Origin: an uncultured Chloroflexota bacterium
GTDB lineage: Bacteria; Chloroflexota; Anaerolineae; Aggregatilineales; Phototrophicaceae
Direction of reading: 5' to 3'
Length of the DNA: 26,840 nt
Assembly: GCA_937974245.1 (NCBI GenBank)
Contig: CALJKV010000129.1
Coordinates: 1-26,840, forward strand
Part shown: one piece after another, positions 8,359-16,237 of the stretch
Layout: every line of letters starts with the position of its first letter
Numbering within the stretch: position 1 is the first letter of the stretch
Translations under genes and position numbers: made by a program
Notes under the pieces: model-generated
Database searches by the model: none
Seen by the model: the letters and a program-made list of their open reading frames with translations, nothing else
Told to the model about the DNA's origin: nothing

Positions 8359-9444
8359 TCACTTGAAGGTTGAGACAAAAGGAGCATCCTGATAAGATGC
8401 TTTCTGTTTGATGATCTGCAGTTTTTTTCTGCGGCTCAATTTCTTAAATGCCGCTTCCGCCTTGAGTGCAGCACTACGTCCTGCGTAACGCCAGGCCGCG
8501 ATACCTTTTACAGGACGCCGAGCTGCCGTATAAACTGCCCCGCGTCCTGCATTATGTTGCGCAATACGCCGATCAATATCAACTGCGATACCCGTGTATA
8601 AAGTTGTATCACCACATTGTAGAACATACATGTACCACGTCTGTGGTGCTTGGAGGATATAAAAAGCGCGGTTTTCTGTGGAGATAAAATCTACAGCGGC
8701 ATAACCGGCAGCAAACGCGGATTGCAGCGCCTGCCGCTGGGCCATTCGCCAATCATACGCTCGCTGAGGATCGGCCTGCTTCAAAACCATCAGGTTCATT
8801 GGCACTTCTGCAAAAATCCAGGGGAGCGCTGAGTCAAGTGTATTTAAGTGTGGTGTATCGTCGCCCGCGTTATACAAAATGAATGCGTCTTCGGGGTGGT
8901 TTTTAGCGAGTGGGGAAGGGGGATTGCCGTCGGACAGACGCGCCACCCGCTTATTTTTTAGATACCACATGATTTCAAGCCGGTCAGACGGAAGCCCTGC
9001 ATTTATACCATCGGTCATCTCGCCATAAAAATTCACATGATACGTGTTTGACACAGCCCCCAACAAATGTAAGTTTAAATTCGCATTTCCCCGCTGCAAG
9101 GGATCAAACGTCCAGGCAATGGTATCATAACCGTTTTGCAGGGCCCAGGAACGCTGCATTTGCTTCAAGCCTAGACCGATTCCACGACCCTGATAATCGG
9201 GGTGGACTCCAACCATGTGCGACCAGAGCAGCCAATTGCTTTCCCGACGTGCGGGAAGCGCAAATCCCATTCCAACAAGCCGGTCGTTTTCGAAGGCTCC
9301 CACCAACATCCCGCCACTGATTGTAACCGCGTGAATCAGACTGGAAGGAACAGCGTCACGGGGAACAAGTTGCCAAACAGCGATCTCAAGATCAACTACC
9401 TGCTCAAAGGTTAATAGATCATCCAGAATGCGATACTCAATCAT
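8359..9444 (-). CDS. GNAT acetyltransferase-like domain fused to a GIY-YIG nuclease domain
   Basis: A 361-residue two-domain protein. Residues 1 to about 265 resemble the predicted GNAT acetyltransferase family COG3375: SHMVGVHPDYQGRGIG (acetyl-CoA loop QGRGIG, 85-90), then WTFDPLQRGNANLNLHLLGA and FYGEMTDGINAG. Residues about 270-346 match a compact GIY-YIG domain of the UPF0213/YhbQ type: YMYVLQC, LYTGIAVDIDRRIAQHNAG with Y283 and R292, KGIAAWR and a catalytic-type Glu at E330 (LKAEAAFKKL). The frame is continuous, with a clean linker and no sign of a frameshift. It is the last gene of the seven-gene run, 26 bp after the small membrane protein. No Shine-Dalgarno sequence is seen before the ATG. 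The acetyl acceptor and any nucleic acid substrate are unknown. Confidence 0.85.
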   Translation of the reverse strand: MIEYRILDDLLTFEQVVDLEIAVWQLVPRDAVPSSLIHAVTISGGMLVGAFENDRLVGMGFALPARRESNWLLWSHMVGVHPDYQGRGIGLGLKQMQRSWALQNGYDTIAWTFDPLQRGNANLNLHLLGAVSNTYHVNFYGEMTDGINAGLPSDRLEIMWYLKNKRVARLSDGNPPSPLAKNHPEDAFILYNAGDDTPHLNTLDSALPWIFAEVPMNLMVLKQADPQRAYDWRMAQRQALQSAFAAGYAAVDFISTENRAFYILQAPQTWYMYVLQCGDTTLYTGIAVDIDRRIAQHNAGRGAVYTAARRPVKGIAAWRYAGRSAALKAEAAFKKLSRRKKLQIIKQKASYQDAPFVSTFK

Positions 9445-9470
9445 AATAATACAAGGAGAAAGGAGTACCT

Positions 9471-9719
9471 TTACTTTCCAAGCGGTTGAGAAAGCAGCAT
9501 ACCTATCAAGGCAATTAAGACGCCAAGATGCTCAATGACAACCCCCACTAATTGCAAAACCTGGGAGCCTGTGGAAACATTAATTGTTTGGATAACGAAG
9601 CTTACAACCACCAGCACAATACCAATCACAACCGGCAGGCCGCGCCGCCGCGCAAGGAACTCACTTATCCATTCAATCAGACGTGCTAATGAAGAGGATT
9701 GATCAATTCGTTTAAACAT
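9471..9719 (-). CDS. Small two-TM membrane protein downstream of hflX
   Basis: An 82-residue protein I do not recognise. A charged, amphipathic N-terminus (KRIDQSSSLARLIEWISEFLARRRG) precedes two hydrophobic segments (about 28-46 and 57-77) with a short polar turn containing NVSTGSQ. It starts 2 bp after the hflX stop codon and ends 26 bp before the GNAT/GIY-YIG gene, so it is translated from the same message. The tight spacing and clean membrane topology make it a real gene and not a shadow. The function cannot be inferred. A membrane partner for a neighbouring product is only a guess. Confidence 0.72.
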   Translation of the reverse strand: MFKRIDQSSSLARLIEWISEFLARRRGLPVVIGIVLVVVSFVIQTINVSTGSQVLQLVGVVIEHLGVLIALIGMLLSQPLGK

Positions 9720-9721
9720 AT

Positions 9722-11047
9722 CTAGTCGCTCGAAACCATATAGTCTTTCAGACGTTCGTACAAAAATTGTGGGACGTGCGCCGTAACCCGCGCGCCAGAC
9801 GGTGTATGCTCCTGGGATTCAATGGTTGCTGATGCAAAAAGCATGGATAACAGATCACCTCGATCGTACGGAAAAAGTAAGGTTACGCGACGCATAGATG
9901 CCAAAAGTGTAGATTCTATCGCTGTTAGGAGATCCGGCACACCGTCTCCAGTGACCGCCGAAACAGTTACTTCGGCATCATACTTCTCCTCTCCAGTGCG
10001 AGTAAGTGGTGGCTGCTGTGGCGGCAACAAATCCGATTTATTACAGACTAGGATACGTGGTATCGGCGGTACCTCAAGTTCAGCCAAAGTGTCTTCAACC
10101 GCTTCAATGTGTTGCAGCGCATTTGGATGTGAGGCATCTACAACATGTACCAACAGGTTCGCATTGGCAACTTCTTCTAATGTTGCGCGAAACGCAGCAA
10201 CAAGGGTTGTTGGTAGTTTCTGAATGAACCCCACCGTGTCGGTCATGACAATCTGTCGCCCAGAAGGAAGATCAACCCGCCGGGATAAAGGGTCAAGTGT
10301 AGCAAATAACTGATCAGCTACATAAATATCATCCCCTGTCAGCGTCTTAAGCAGCGTTGACTTTCCAGCATTGGTATAGCCTACTAATGAAATTACGGGT
10401 ATCCCGGTCCGACTACGCTGTTGACGGTGCTGCTGGCGATGCTGGCGAACACGCTCCAGATCAGCCTTAAGTTTGTCTATCTTTCGGCGAATCTCACGCC
10501 GGTCAACTTCGAGTTGTGTTTCGCCAGGTCCACGCAGGCCGACTCCAGCCGCGCCGCCCCGTGCAGCCCCGCCGCCAGCTTGCCGCACTAAGTGCGTCCA
10601 TTGGCGCGTCAAGCGGGGCAAACGGTATTCATACTGCGCCAGCTCAACCTGCAGTGAGCCTTCACGAGTGCGGGCATGTTGAGCAAAGATGTCCAGAATC
10701 AATACTGTGCGATCAATAACGCGAATATCTTCGCCAAACACTTTTTCAAGCTCACGCTGATGTCGTGGAGACAATTCGTCGTCAAAAATGATGACCTGCG
10801 CATGAGCTTCAAGAACAGCTTCGCGGATTTCCTCTGCTTTGCCAGAGCCAATAAATGTATTTGGGTCAATATGCCGCAGGTTTTGTGTTGCTTGGCCGAC
10901 AACTGTCATTCCGGCAGTATCAGCCAACAACGACAACTCACTTAACGAGTCTTGCAGAGTTAACAATGGGTGTGTGCCATATAATTCAATACCCACTACA
11001 AATGCCCGCTCATACTCTGCGTTGATAATCTCATGTTGTCTAGACAT
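9722..11047 (-). CDS. hflX: GTPase HflX
   Basis: A 441-residue GTPase of the HflX family, which binds the 50S subunit and helps split or rescue stalled ribosomes, often under heat stress. The N-terminal HflX domain includes a VGQATQNLRHIDPNTFIGSGK stretch and IIFDDELSPRHQRELE. The Gly-rich linker GGGAARGG and LRGPGETQLEVDRR lead to a coiled segment and the G domain: G1 GYTNAGKST (223-231), G3 DTVGF (270-274), G4 NKSD (336-339). The length is normal for the family. An AAGG site lies 7 bases before the ATG. The upstream aminotransferase gene ends 12 bp before it. The related function of SmpB (ribosome rescue) is encoded elsewhere in the window, but in a separate unit. Confidence 0.96.
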   Translation of the reverse strand: MSRQHEIINAEYERAFVVGIELYGTHPLLTLQDSLSELSLLADTAGMTVVGQATQNLRHIDPNTFIGSGKAEEIREAVLEAHAQVIIFDDELSPRHQRELEKVFGEDIRVIDRTVLILDIFAQHARTREGSLQVELAQYEYRLPRLTRQWTHLVRQAGGGAARGGAAGVGLRGPGETQLEVDRREIRRKIDKLKADLERVRQHRQQHRQQRSRTGIPVISLVGYTNAGKSTLLKTLTGDDIYVADQLFATLDPLSRRVDLPSGRQIVMTDTVGFIQKLPTTLVAAFRATLEEVANANLLVHVVDASHPNALQHIEAVEDTLAELEVPPIPRILVCNKSDLLPPQQPPLTRTGEEKYDAEVTVSAVTGDGVPDLLTAIESTLLASMRRVTLLFPYDRGDLLSMLFASATIESQEHTPSGARVTAHVPQFLYERLKDYMVSSD

Positions 11048-11059
11048 AATTTGCCTTAC

Positions 11060-12241
11060 TTACCCTGATTTGTAGGCAGAAGTGTACCAGGACTCCAGTT
11101 GTACCAGCGCTTGTTCCAGGCGGTCATCGGACACGCCAAGGCTCAGCCGGATATAGTTTTTACCGCCTTGTCCGTAGGCTTCACCAGGAGCAAGGGCCAC
11201 ATGCGCTTCGGTTAGCGCCCGCTCAATATATCCTTGACTCTCAGCCTGTTCAGGATATGCCCAAATGTACAAGGTTCCCTTTGGCTTTTGTGCAACTAGG
11301 CCAATTTTAGGTAGTGTTTCCAGGATCCGATCCCGACGGCGCTGGTAAATAGCATTGCGCTCATCTATCCAGGACTGAGGCGTGTGATCCAATGCTGCAA
11401 TCCCGGCATCATAGATAGCATGAAAATGACCACTGTCAACATTACTCTTGACCTGCAATAACGTTCGCAGTGCGGTTGCATTACCTACAGCTGCACCCAG
11501 TCGCCAACCTGCCATATTAAAGGTCTTAGAAAATGATATGAATTCAACGGTACTGGCTTTCGCATTCTCCGCAGATAGAGCACTACAGGCTTGATAACCA
11601 TCGAATGTCACATCAACGTAGGGATTATCAGAGAGAAGCAGAATGTCGTTTTTCGTACAAAACCGCACCAATCTATCGTAAAACTCAATTTCAGCAGTTG
11701 CGCCAGTTGGGTTATTTGGATAATTTACCCATAACACTTTAGCGCGAGAAGCAACATTATCTGGGATCATGTCTATTTCCGGCAGATATCGATTCCCTGC
11801 AATTGTAGGTAGCCAGTAAACATCTGCCCCAGCCAGGCGTGCGCCAGTAGCGTACGATGGATAACTGATATCTGGCACGAGTGAAATATCCCCAGCATCC
11901 AGATATGCCAGCGACATGTTCACAATTCCTTCTTTACTGCCAATCAGCGGCAGCACTTCTGAATCCGGGTTCAAGTCAACACCAAAACGGCGCCGATAAT
12001 AGCGAGCCACCGCTTGGCGAAATGCTGGGGTGCCTTGATAACCAGAATAGCCGTGTTTACCAGAATGCCGAGCCGATTCCTCAAGGGCTTGCACCACATG
12101 GGGCGGTGGCGGCATATCAGGATTGCCAATATCCAGACGAACAATATCTAGGCCACGCTCCTGCATTTCACGCATTCGCTGCCCGATAACGGCGAAAAAG
12201 TACGGAGGCAGGCGGCGCAACCGATCAGATATTTCAGGCAC
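11060..12241 (-). CDS. PLP-dependent class I/II aminotransferase, probable LL-diaminopimelate aminotransferase
   Basis: A 393-residue fold-type I aminotransferase. PLP ligands are visible: NNPTG (176-180), D205 in LLLSDNPY and the Schiff-base Lys K239 in SFSKTFNMAGWR. The start LPPYFFAVIGQRMREMQERG and LDIGNPDMPPP resemble the DapL/MalY-like group used for lysine and peptidoglycan diaminopimelate synthesis in many Chloroflexota. Similar sequences also include alanine/aspartate-type enzymes, so I leave out the symbol. It starts with GTG; its G is the last base of the upstream kinase stop codon (TAGTG), a 1-base overlap suggesting coupled translation. No other dap gene lies in the window. Confidence 0.85.
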   Translation of the reverse strand: MPEISDRLRRLPPYFFAVIGQRMREMQERGLDIVRLDIGNPDMPPPPHVVQALEESARHSGKHGYSGYQGTPAFRQAVARYYRRRFGVDLNPDSEVLPLIGSKEGIVNMSLAYLDAGDISLVPDISYPSYATGARLAGADVYWLPTIAGNRYLPEIDMIPDNVASRAKVLWVNYPNNPTGATAEIEFYDRLVRFCTKNDILLLSDNPYVDVTFDGYQACSALSAENAKASTVEFISFSKTFNMAGWRLGAAVGNATALRTLLQVKSNVDSGHFHAIYDAGIAALDHTPQSWIDERNAIYQRRRDRILETLPKIGLVAQKPKGTLYIWAYPEQAESQGYIERALTEAHVALAPGEAYGQGGKNYIRLSLGVSDDRLEQALVQLESWYTSAYKSG

Positions 12242-13503
12242 TATAATTCGTCTTCTACTGTGATTTCGGATTTTAAGACCGTTGCTATTTTATCATCAGG
12301 AGGGGCGTCTCGCATAGGGATCATAATGTGGAAGGTACAGCCAGGGTAGGTCTCCTCGTCGTAACCGTCACTTTCTGCCCAGATAGTGCCACCATGTGCC
12401 TCTATTATACCTTTAGCGATAGGCAGGCCTAAACCAGGACCACCGCCCTTAAACTTTGTTTTTCCACTCGAATGCAGGGCGACATCTCCCAAAGCGGAAA
12501 AAGTATCAAAAATGCGTGATAAGTTTTCGGGGGCGATCCCAATACCGTTGTCAATAATGCTCACATCGGCAAACCCAGGGAGTTCTCGGCCTTTAATGAC
12601 AATTGACCCGCCATCCGGAGTATACTTGATAGCGTTCATCATAATTTTCTGTATAGCCTGCATCAAACGATCCTGATCAGCATACGTGAGTTGCGCGGGT
12701 ATAGTAGATTCATGAATCACCAGTTCCAGGTTACGCTGGTTCAGTGTTTTTTCAACATTTCGAGCCATCGTACCCAGCATCTGCCGAATCCAAACAGGTT
12801 GAAAATACAACTCCATTAATTCCAGATCAAGCAAAGAAACATCTATTAGATCCGAGATGATTTCCCGCAGTCGTTTTGTGCCGCCTTCAACACCTTCGAT
12901 TAATAATGCAGCATCCTGATTACTTGTGATTAGTAGATTATTAGATAACATGCCGAGATATCCCTCTACAAGCGTGAGGGGGGTACGGAGTTCATGAGCG
13001 GCAACAGCGATAAAATTGGATTTGCTTTTGTCAAGCTGCTCAATTCGGCTCTGTGCTTTCTGCAATTGAGAACGCAGGCTAGATAAGAGATTTTCCGATT
13101 CTAACCTGGAGAGAAAAATGGAAGACTCTCTAAATAACTGCTCACTTGCCAATAGATAGTCAACCACATCAGCGGAAGAAGTTGTTGCCTGTATATGCTC
13201 CCACATCACCTGTTTGAGTGTTGAGAGTACTGCGATCAGCTCGGTTGAGGTCGTATCTGTGGGCGCACTACGCGATTCTACCCAATCAATCAGGATTGTA
13301 TTTAAGATACCCGTATTTTTATGGCGGATAGATTGCAGGAATGAGTCATAAAACGCACTGACAGACTCATTTACTTCTGAACGCAGCGCCTCGTCTTGTG
13401 ATAAACGCGACGTTGCTGTATCAATCAATAACGTCAAATTATCTTCCAGCCAGTTTGTAAAAACCGTCATACGCAATGGCGCTTTCCTAACCTGTTTAAT
13501 CAC
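12241..13503 (-). CDS. Soluble sensor histidine kinase
   Basis: A 420-residue kinase with no TM segment. The N-terminal 1-130 is helical and resembles the RsbRD-type N-terminal sensor region (NWLEDNLTLLIDTAT, then SVSAFYDSFLQSI), an inference from pattern only. A coiled linker leads to the HisKA domain with phospho-acceptor H170 (AAHELRTP). The HATPase motifs follow: NAIKYTPDGGS, DNGIGI and GPGLGLPIAKGI. The GTG start at 13503 overlaps the trmFO stop by 8 bases (GTGATTAA). An alternative ATG at 13470 has AGGAAAG about 11 bases upstream and may be the true start. No receiver gene is adjacent, so it is an orphan kinase placed between trmFO and an aminotransferase gene. Confidence 0.9.
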   Translation of the reverse strand: MIKQVRKAPLRMTVFTNWLEDNLTLLIDTATSRLSQDEALRSEVNESVSAFYDSFLQSIRHKNTGILNTILIDWVESRSAPTDTTSTELIAVLSTLKQVMWEHIQATTSSADVVDYLLASEQLFRESSIFLSRLESENLLSSLRSQLQKAQSRIEQLDKSKSNFIAVAAHELRTPLTLVEGYLGMLSNNLLITSNQDAALLIEGVEGGTKRLREIISDLIDVSLLDLELMELYFQPVWIRQMLGTMARNVEKTLNQRNLELVIHESTIPAQLTYADQDRLMQAIQKIMMNAIKYTPDGGSIVIKGRELPGFADVSIIDNGIGIAPENLSRIFDTFSALGDVALHSSGKTKFKGGGPGLGLPIAKGIIEAHGGTIWAESDGYDEETYPGCTFHIMIPMRDAPPDDKIATVLKSEITVEDEL

Positions 13504-14839
13504 TATAGTTCAGATATTTATCTGTAGCATTTATTATGAATTCGCGCAACTGGTTGAGAGAACGCTCAACGTACACCGCGTAACGATCGCGTTTGTTTCT
13601 TACATGTGAAGAGAGTTCGGGCAGGATTCCAAAATTAGCTTTCATCGGTTGAAAATGCTTTGGCTCGGAATGGGTGATATAGTGGCACAATGCGCCAAGC
13701 ATAGTGGATTCAGGCAAGGCTAACAACGGCTTGCTTGAAAGGTATCTACTCATATTTATCCCAGCCAAAAGCCCTGTGGCAATGTTTCCCATATACCCCT
13801 CAATGCCGGTCAATTGTCCAGCAAAGAAAAGATTGGCGCGACTCTTAAATTGGAGCGTTGACGTCAATAGGGTAGGGGAGTTCACAAACGTATTGCGATG
13901 CATCTGCCCCATGCGAGTGAATTCTGCCTGCTCCAGACCAGGAATCAATCGAAGAACTTCCCGCTGCTCTCCCCAACGGATATTCGTCTGAAAGCCAACG
14001 ATATTGTAGAGCGTACCTGCGGCATTGTCGCGCCGTAACTGTACGATAGCATGCGGGCGCTTCCCTGTGCGTGGATCACGCAAGCCTACCGGGCGCATTG
14101 GACCAAATGCCAATGTATCTTTTCCGCGCGCTGCCAACTGTTCTATTGGAACACACGCCTCAAAAAAATTCGGATCGTCTCGCTCGAAATCTCGAAGTGT
14201 AATAGTCTCTGCGTTTATAACAGCATCAACAAATCGCTGGTATTCAGCCTCGTTCATTGGACAGTTGATATAATCGCCTTCTTCTGCTTCTCCGCGATCA
14301 TACCGGTTAGCCGAAAAAGCGATATTCATATCAATCGTATCTGCTTTAACGATGGGTGAAATCGCGTCATAGAAATGCAAATACGCCTGCCCGGTAATCC
14401 GCGCCAATGTATCACTCAATGCCGGCGATGTTAAGGGGCCGGTTGCGATAATCGTGGGGGTATCTTCGAGTGTAGTTACTTCCTGGCGGATAACCCTGAT
14501 ATTCGGATGAGACTGGATCGTATCAGTAACAATCCGCCCGAATTGCTCACGATCTACGGCCAATGCCCCCCCTGCGGGAACCGCAGTGCGATGGGCGCAA
14601 TCTAACAGTAATGCCCGCAGTATCACAAGTTCGGATTGAAGCAGGCCTGTCGCCCGATCAGGAAGTTTCGATCCCAATGAATTGCTGCATACCAATTCGG
14701 CCAATTGAGTAGAAACATGTGCACCCGTGGATTGATGAGGTCGCATCTCATACAAGTTCACACAAAAACCGCGCTCAGCAAGCTGCCAAGCCGCCTCGGA
14801 ACCCGCCAAGCCACCACCAATAACGGTCACATCTGCCAT
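13496..14839 (-). CDS. trmFO: Folate-dependent tRNA (uracil-54-C5)-methyltransferase TrmFO
   Basis: Makes ribothymidine at position 54 of the tRNA T-loop, using methylenetetrahydrofolate and FADH2. Using the ATG at 14839 gives 447 residues, normal for the family, and places the FAD-binding motif VIGGGLAGSEAAW at the N-terminus as expected. An upstream ATG at 14890 would add 17 residues and overlap the TPR gene. Conserved family features are present: the catalytic-type cysteines C51 (ELVCSNSLGS) and C229 (FFEACVPIE), FGPMRPVGLRDPRTGKRPHA and the C-terminal FAD motif FFAGQLTGIEGYMGNIATG. It follows the TPR gene by 10 bp and overlaps the kinase gene by up to 8 bp. Folate-dependent TrmFO, instead of SAM-dependent TrmA, is typical of Firmicutes and several deep bacterial phyla. 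Confidence 0.95.
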   Translation of the reverse strand: MADVTVIGGGLAGSEAAWQLAERGFCVNLYEMRPHQSTGAHVSTQLAELVCSNSLGSKLPDRATGLLQSELVILRALLLDCAHRTAVPAGGALAVDREQFGRIVTDTIQSHPNIRVIRQEVTTLEDTPTIIATGPLTSPALSDTLARITGQAYLHFYDAISPIVKADTIDMNIAFSANRYDRGEAEEGDYINCPMNEAEYQRFVDAVINAETITLRDFERDDPNFFEACVPIEQLAARGKDTLAFGPMRPVGLRDPRTGKRPHAIVQLRRDNAAGTLYNIVGFQTNIRWGEQREVLRLIPGLEQAEFTRMGQMHRNTFVNSPTLLTSTLQFKSRANLFFAGQLTGIEGYMGNIATGLLAGINMSRYLSSKPLLALPESTMLGALCHYITHSEPKHFQPMKANFGILPELSSHVRNKRDRYAVYVERSLNQLREFIINATDKYLNYSD

Positions 14840-14849
14840 CAAAAACGAC

Positions 14850-16121
14850 TTATCCTTGATTAATGGACGGGGAAGAATTTGGGTCTGCATTTACGCTTAA
14901 ATGCTGCGCAAACTCATAATATTTCTCAATCTTTTCTTTATCATCCGTGTTCGGTGGCACTAGTCGTAAAGCAATTTGATACATCTCCAAGGCTTCATCA
15001 TAATTTCCCAGGGCAAACCGGGCATTCCCGATCACATCGTAAACCCGATAGTCGCTGATTTCGACGGCACTTATAAGGGGCTGAAGCTCCTTAATGACCT
15101 TCTCATAATCCCGCTGGTGATAGTGACAACAAGCAATTTGGTAACGTAACGAAATTTCCCAGGGGTGATCAGGATTAAACTGCAAGGAGCCCTGGTATGA
15201 AACCAGTGCATCTTGATACTGATTGAGTCGGAAGTAAGCACTACCTAGCATTTCGTATACCCGCGACCAAGTTACATCTACTCCCAGCGGTTTCCGCGCA
15301 ATTTGTAGAAAACGCTGAAGATAGAATACCGTTTCTTTTTCGTGACCCATCATAACTGAAACTAACTCTGCGGAAGTGAGTAGCGCCTCAGATAATCCTT
15401 TACGGCCTTCTACTCCGCTAGTACTCGCGATCTCTACGGCTTTTTGTGCGGCGTGAAGTGCCGCTTGAAAATCCTGCATTTCCCGGAGGACTCGGCTGCG
15501 CAAGTTGTGTACCTGAATCAGCCAGCTTTGATCTTCACTGGCAGGATATGTATCCACCGATTTGTTCAGGAATGTTAGTGCTTTGCTCAATATACGCCAC
15601 TCATAAAATGCGATAAAGCCTAGTCTCTCGTAACAATAGGCGGTCAGGTTGTGCACATGGCTGGGATTGAGCAGTGCAGTCTGGAACGCCTGAACAGCGG
15701 ATTCGGTATCACCACTGGTCATCTGGACACGCCCAATCTGATAGTAAACCCAACCAGCATTATTGTATTCAGGAGATTGTTCTAGAATTCTCCAATAAAT
15801 ATTTTCGGCTATGACTGTATCATTGCGATCCGCAAATCCAACACTAGCGAGTTCAAACCGCGCCAGATAACTGTCAGCCACCAATTCCTGGACAGGTAAA
15901 GCCTGATAAGCGGATTCATCGTCAGCCCGGACTGCTAACAGATCAATGAGCGAATCATCAGGCCGCGCAATCAATAACCGCAATCTGGCACGTTGAATAA
16001 GGAGTTCATTCCTTTCCGATTTGCGCAGTGTGGTTCGCAAACCTTTTGCAATGAGCATCTCGGCCTTTTTGGTATCTCGCTGGCCGATGAGATAATCTAT
16101 TAGGCGTAAATTGTCCTGCAT
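14850..16121 (-). CDS. TPR-repeat protein, function unknown
   Basis: A 423-residue cytoplasmic protein built almost entirely from tetratricopeptide-like helical hairpins. Clear TPR units include AGWVYYQIGRVQMTSGDTESAVQAFQTAL, a unit around YEMLGSAYFRLNQYQDALVSYQGSL, and YDVIGNARFALGNYDEALEMYQIALRL. There is no signal peptide and no catalytic domain. TPR proteins are scaffolds for protein contacts. It is the first gene of the seven-gene minus-strand run, and trmFO follows 10 bp later. A GAGG site lies 6 bases before the ATG. The partner is not evident. Confidence 0.85.
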   Translation of the reverse strand: MQDNLRLIDYLIGQRDTKKAEMLIAKGLRTTLRKSERNELLIQRARLRLLIARPDDSLIDLLAVRADDESAYQALPVQELVADSYLARFELASVGFADRNDTVIAENIYWRILEQSPEYNNAGWVYYQIGRVQMTSGDTESAVQAFQTALLNPSHVHNLTAYCYERLGFIAFYEWRILSKALTFLNKSVDTYPASEDQSWLIQVHNLRSRVLREMQDFQAALHAAQKAVEIASTSGVEGRKGLSEALLTSAELVSVMMGHEKETVFYLQRFLQIARKPLGVDVTWSRVYEMLGSAYFRLNQYQDALVSYQGSLQFNPDHPWEISLRYQIACCHYHQRDYEKVIKELQPLISAVEISDYRVYDVIGNARFALGNYDEALEMYQIALRLVPPNTDDKEKIEKYYEFAQHLSVNADPNSSPSINQG

Positions 16122-16181
16122 GAATGCCTCAACACCAATCCGCTAATCAACCCAATGATAGTACACGGCGGTCTAGAATGC

Positions 16182-16209
16182 AAAACGCACGATGCCATTC
16201 GTGCGTTTT
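16182..16209. terminator. Perfect 11-bp hairpin after fabF, probable terminator
   Basis: AAAACGCACGA (16182-16192) pairs perfectly with 16199-16209 around a 6-base loop. The arms end in A4/T4, so the 3' side is T-rich on either strand. It lies 28 bp after the fabF stop on the minus strand and upstream of the TPR gene, separating the plsX-fabF unit from the seven-gene run. Confidence 0.8.
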
Positions 16210-16237
16210 AGTTTGAACCATGAGAATTGTTTGGCGC

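Noticed and set aside
14840..14890. TrmFO start at ATG 14890
   Set aside because: It adds 17 residues before the FAD motif and overlaps the TPR gene by 41 bases; the family normally starts just before VIGGG.
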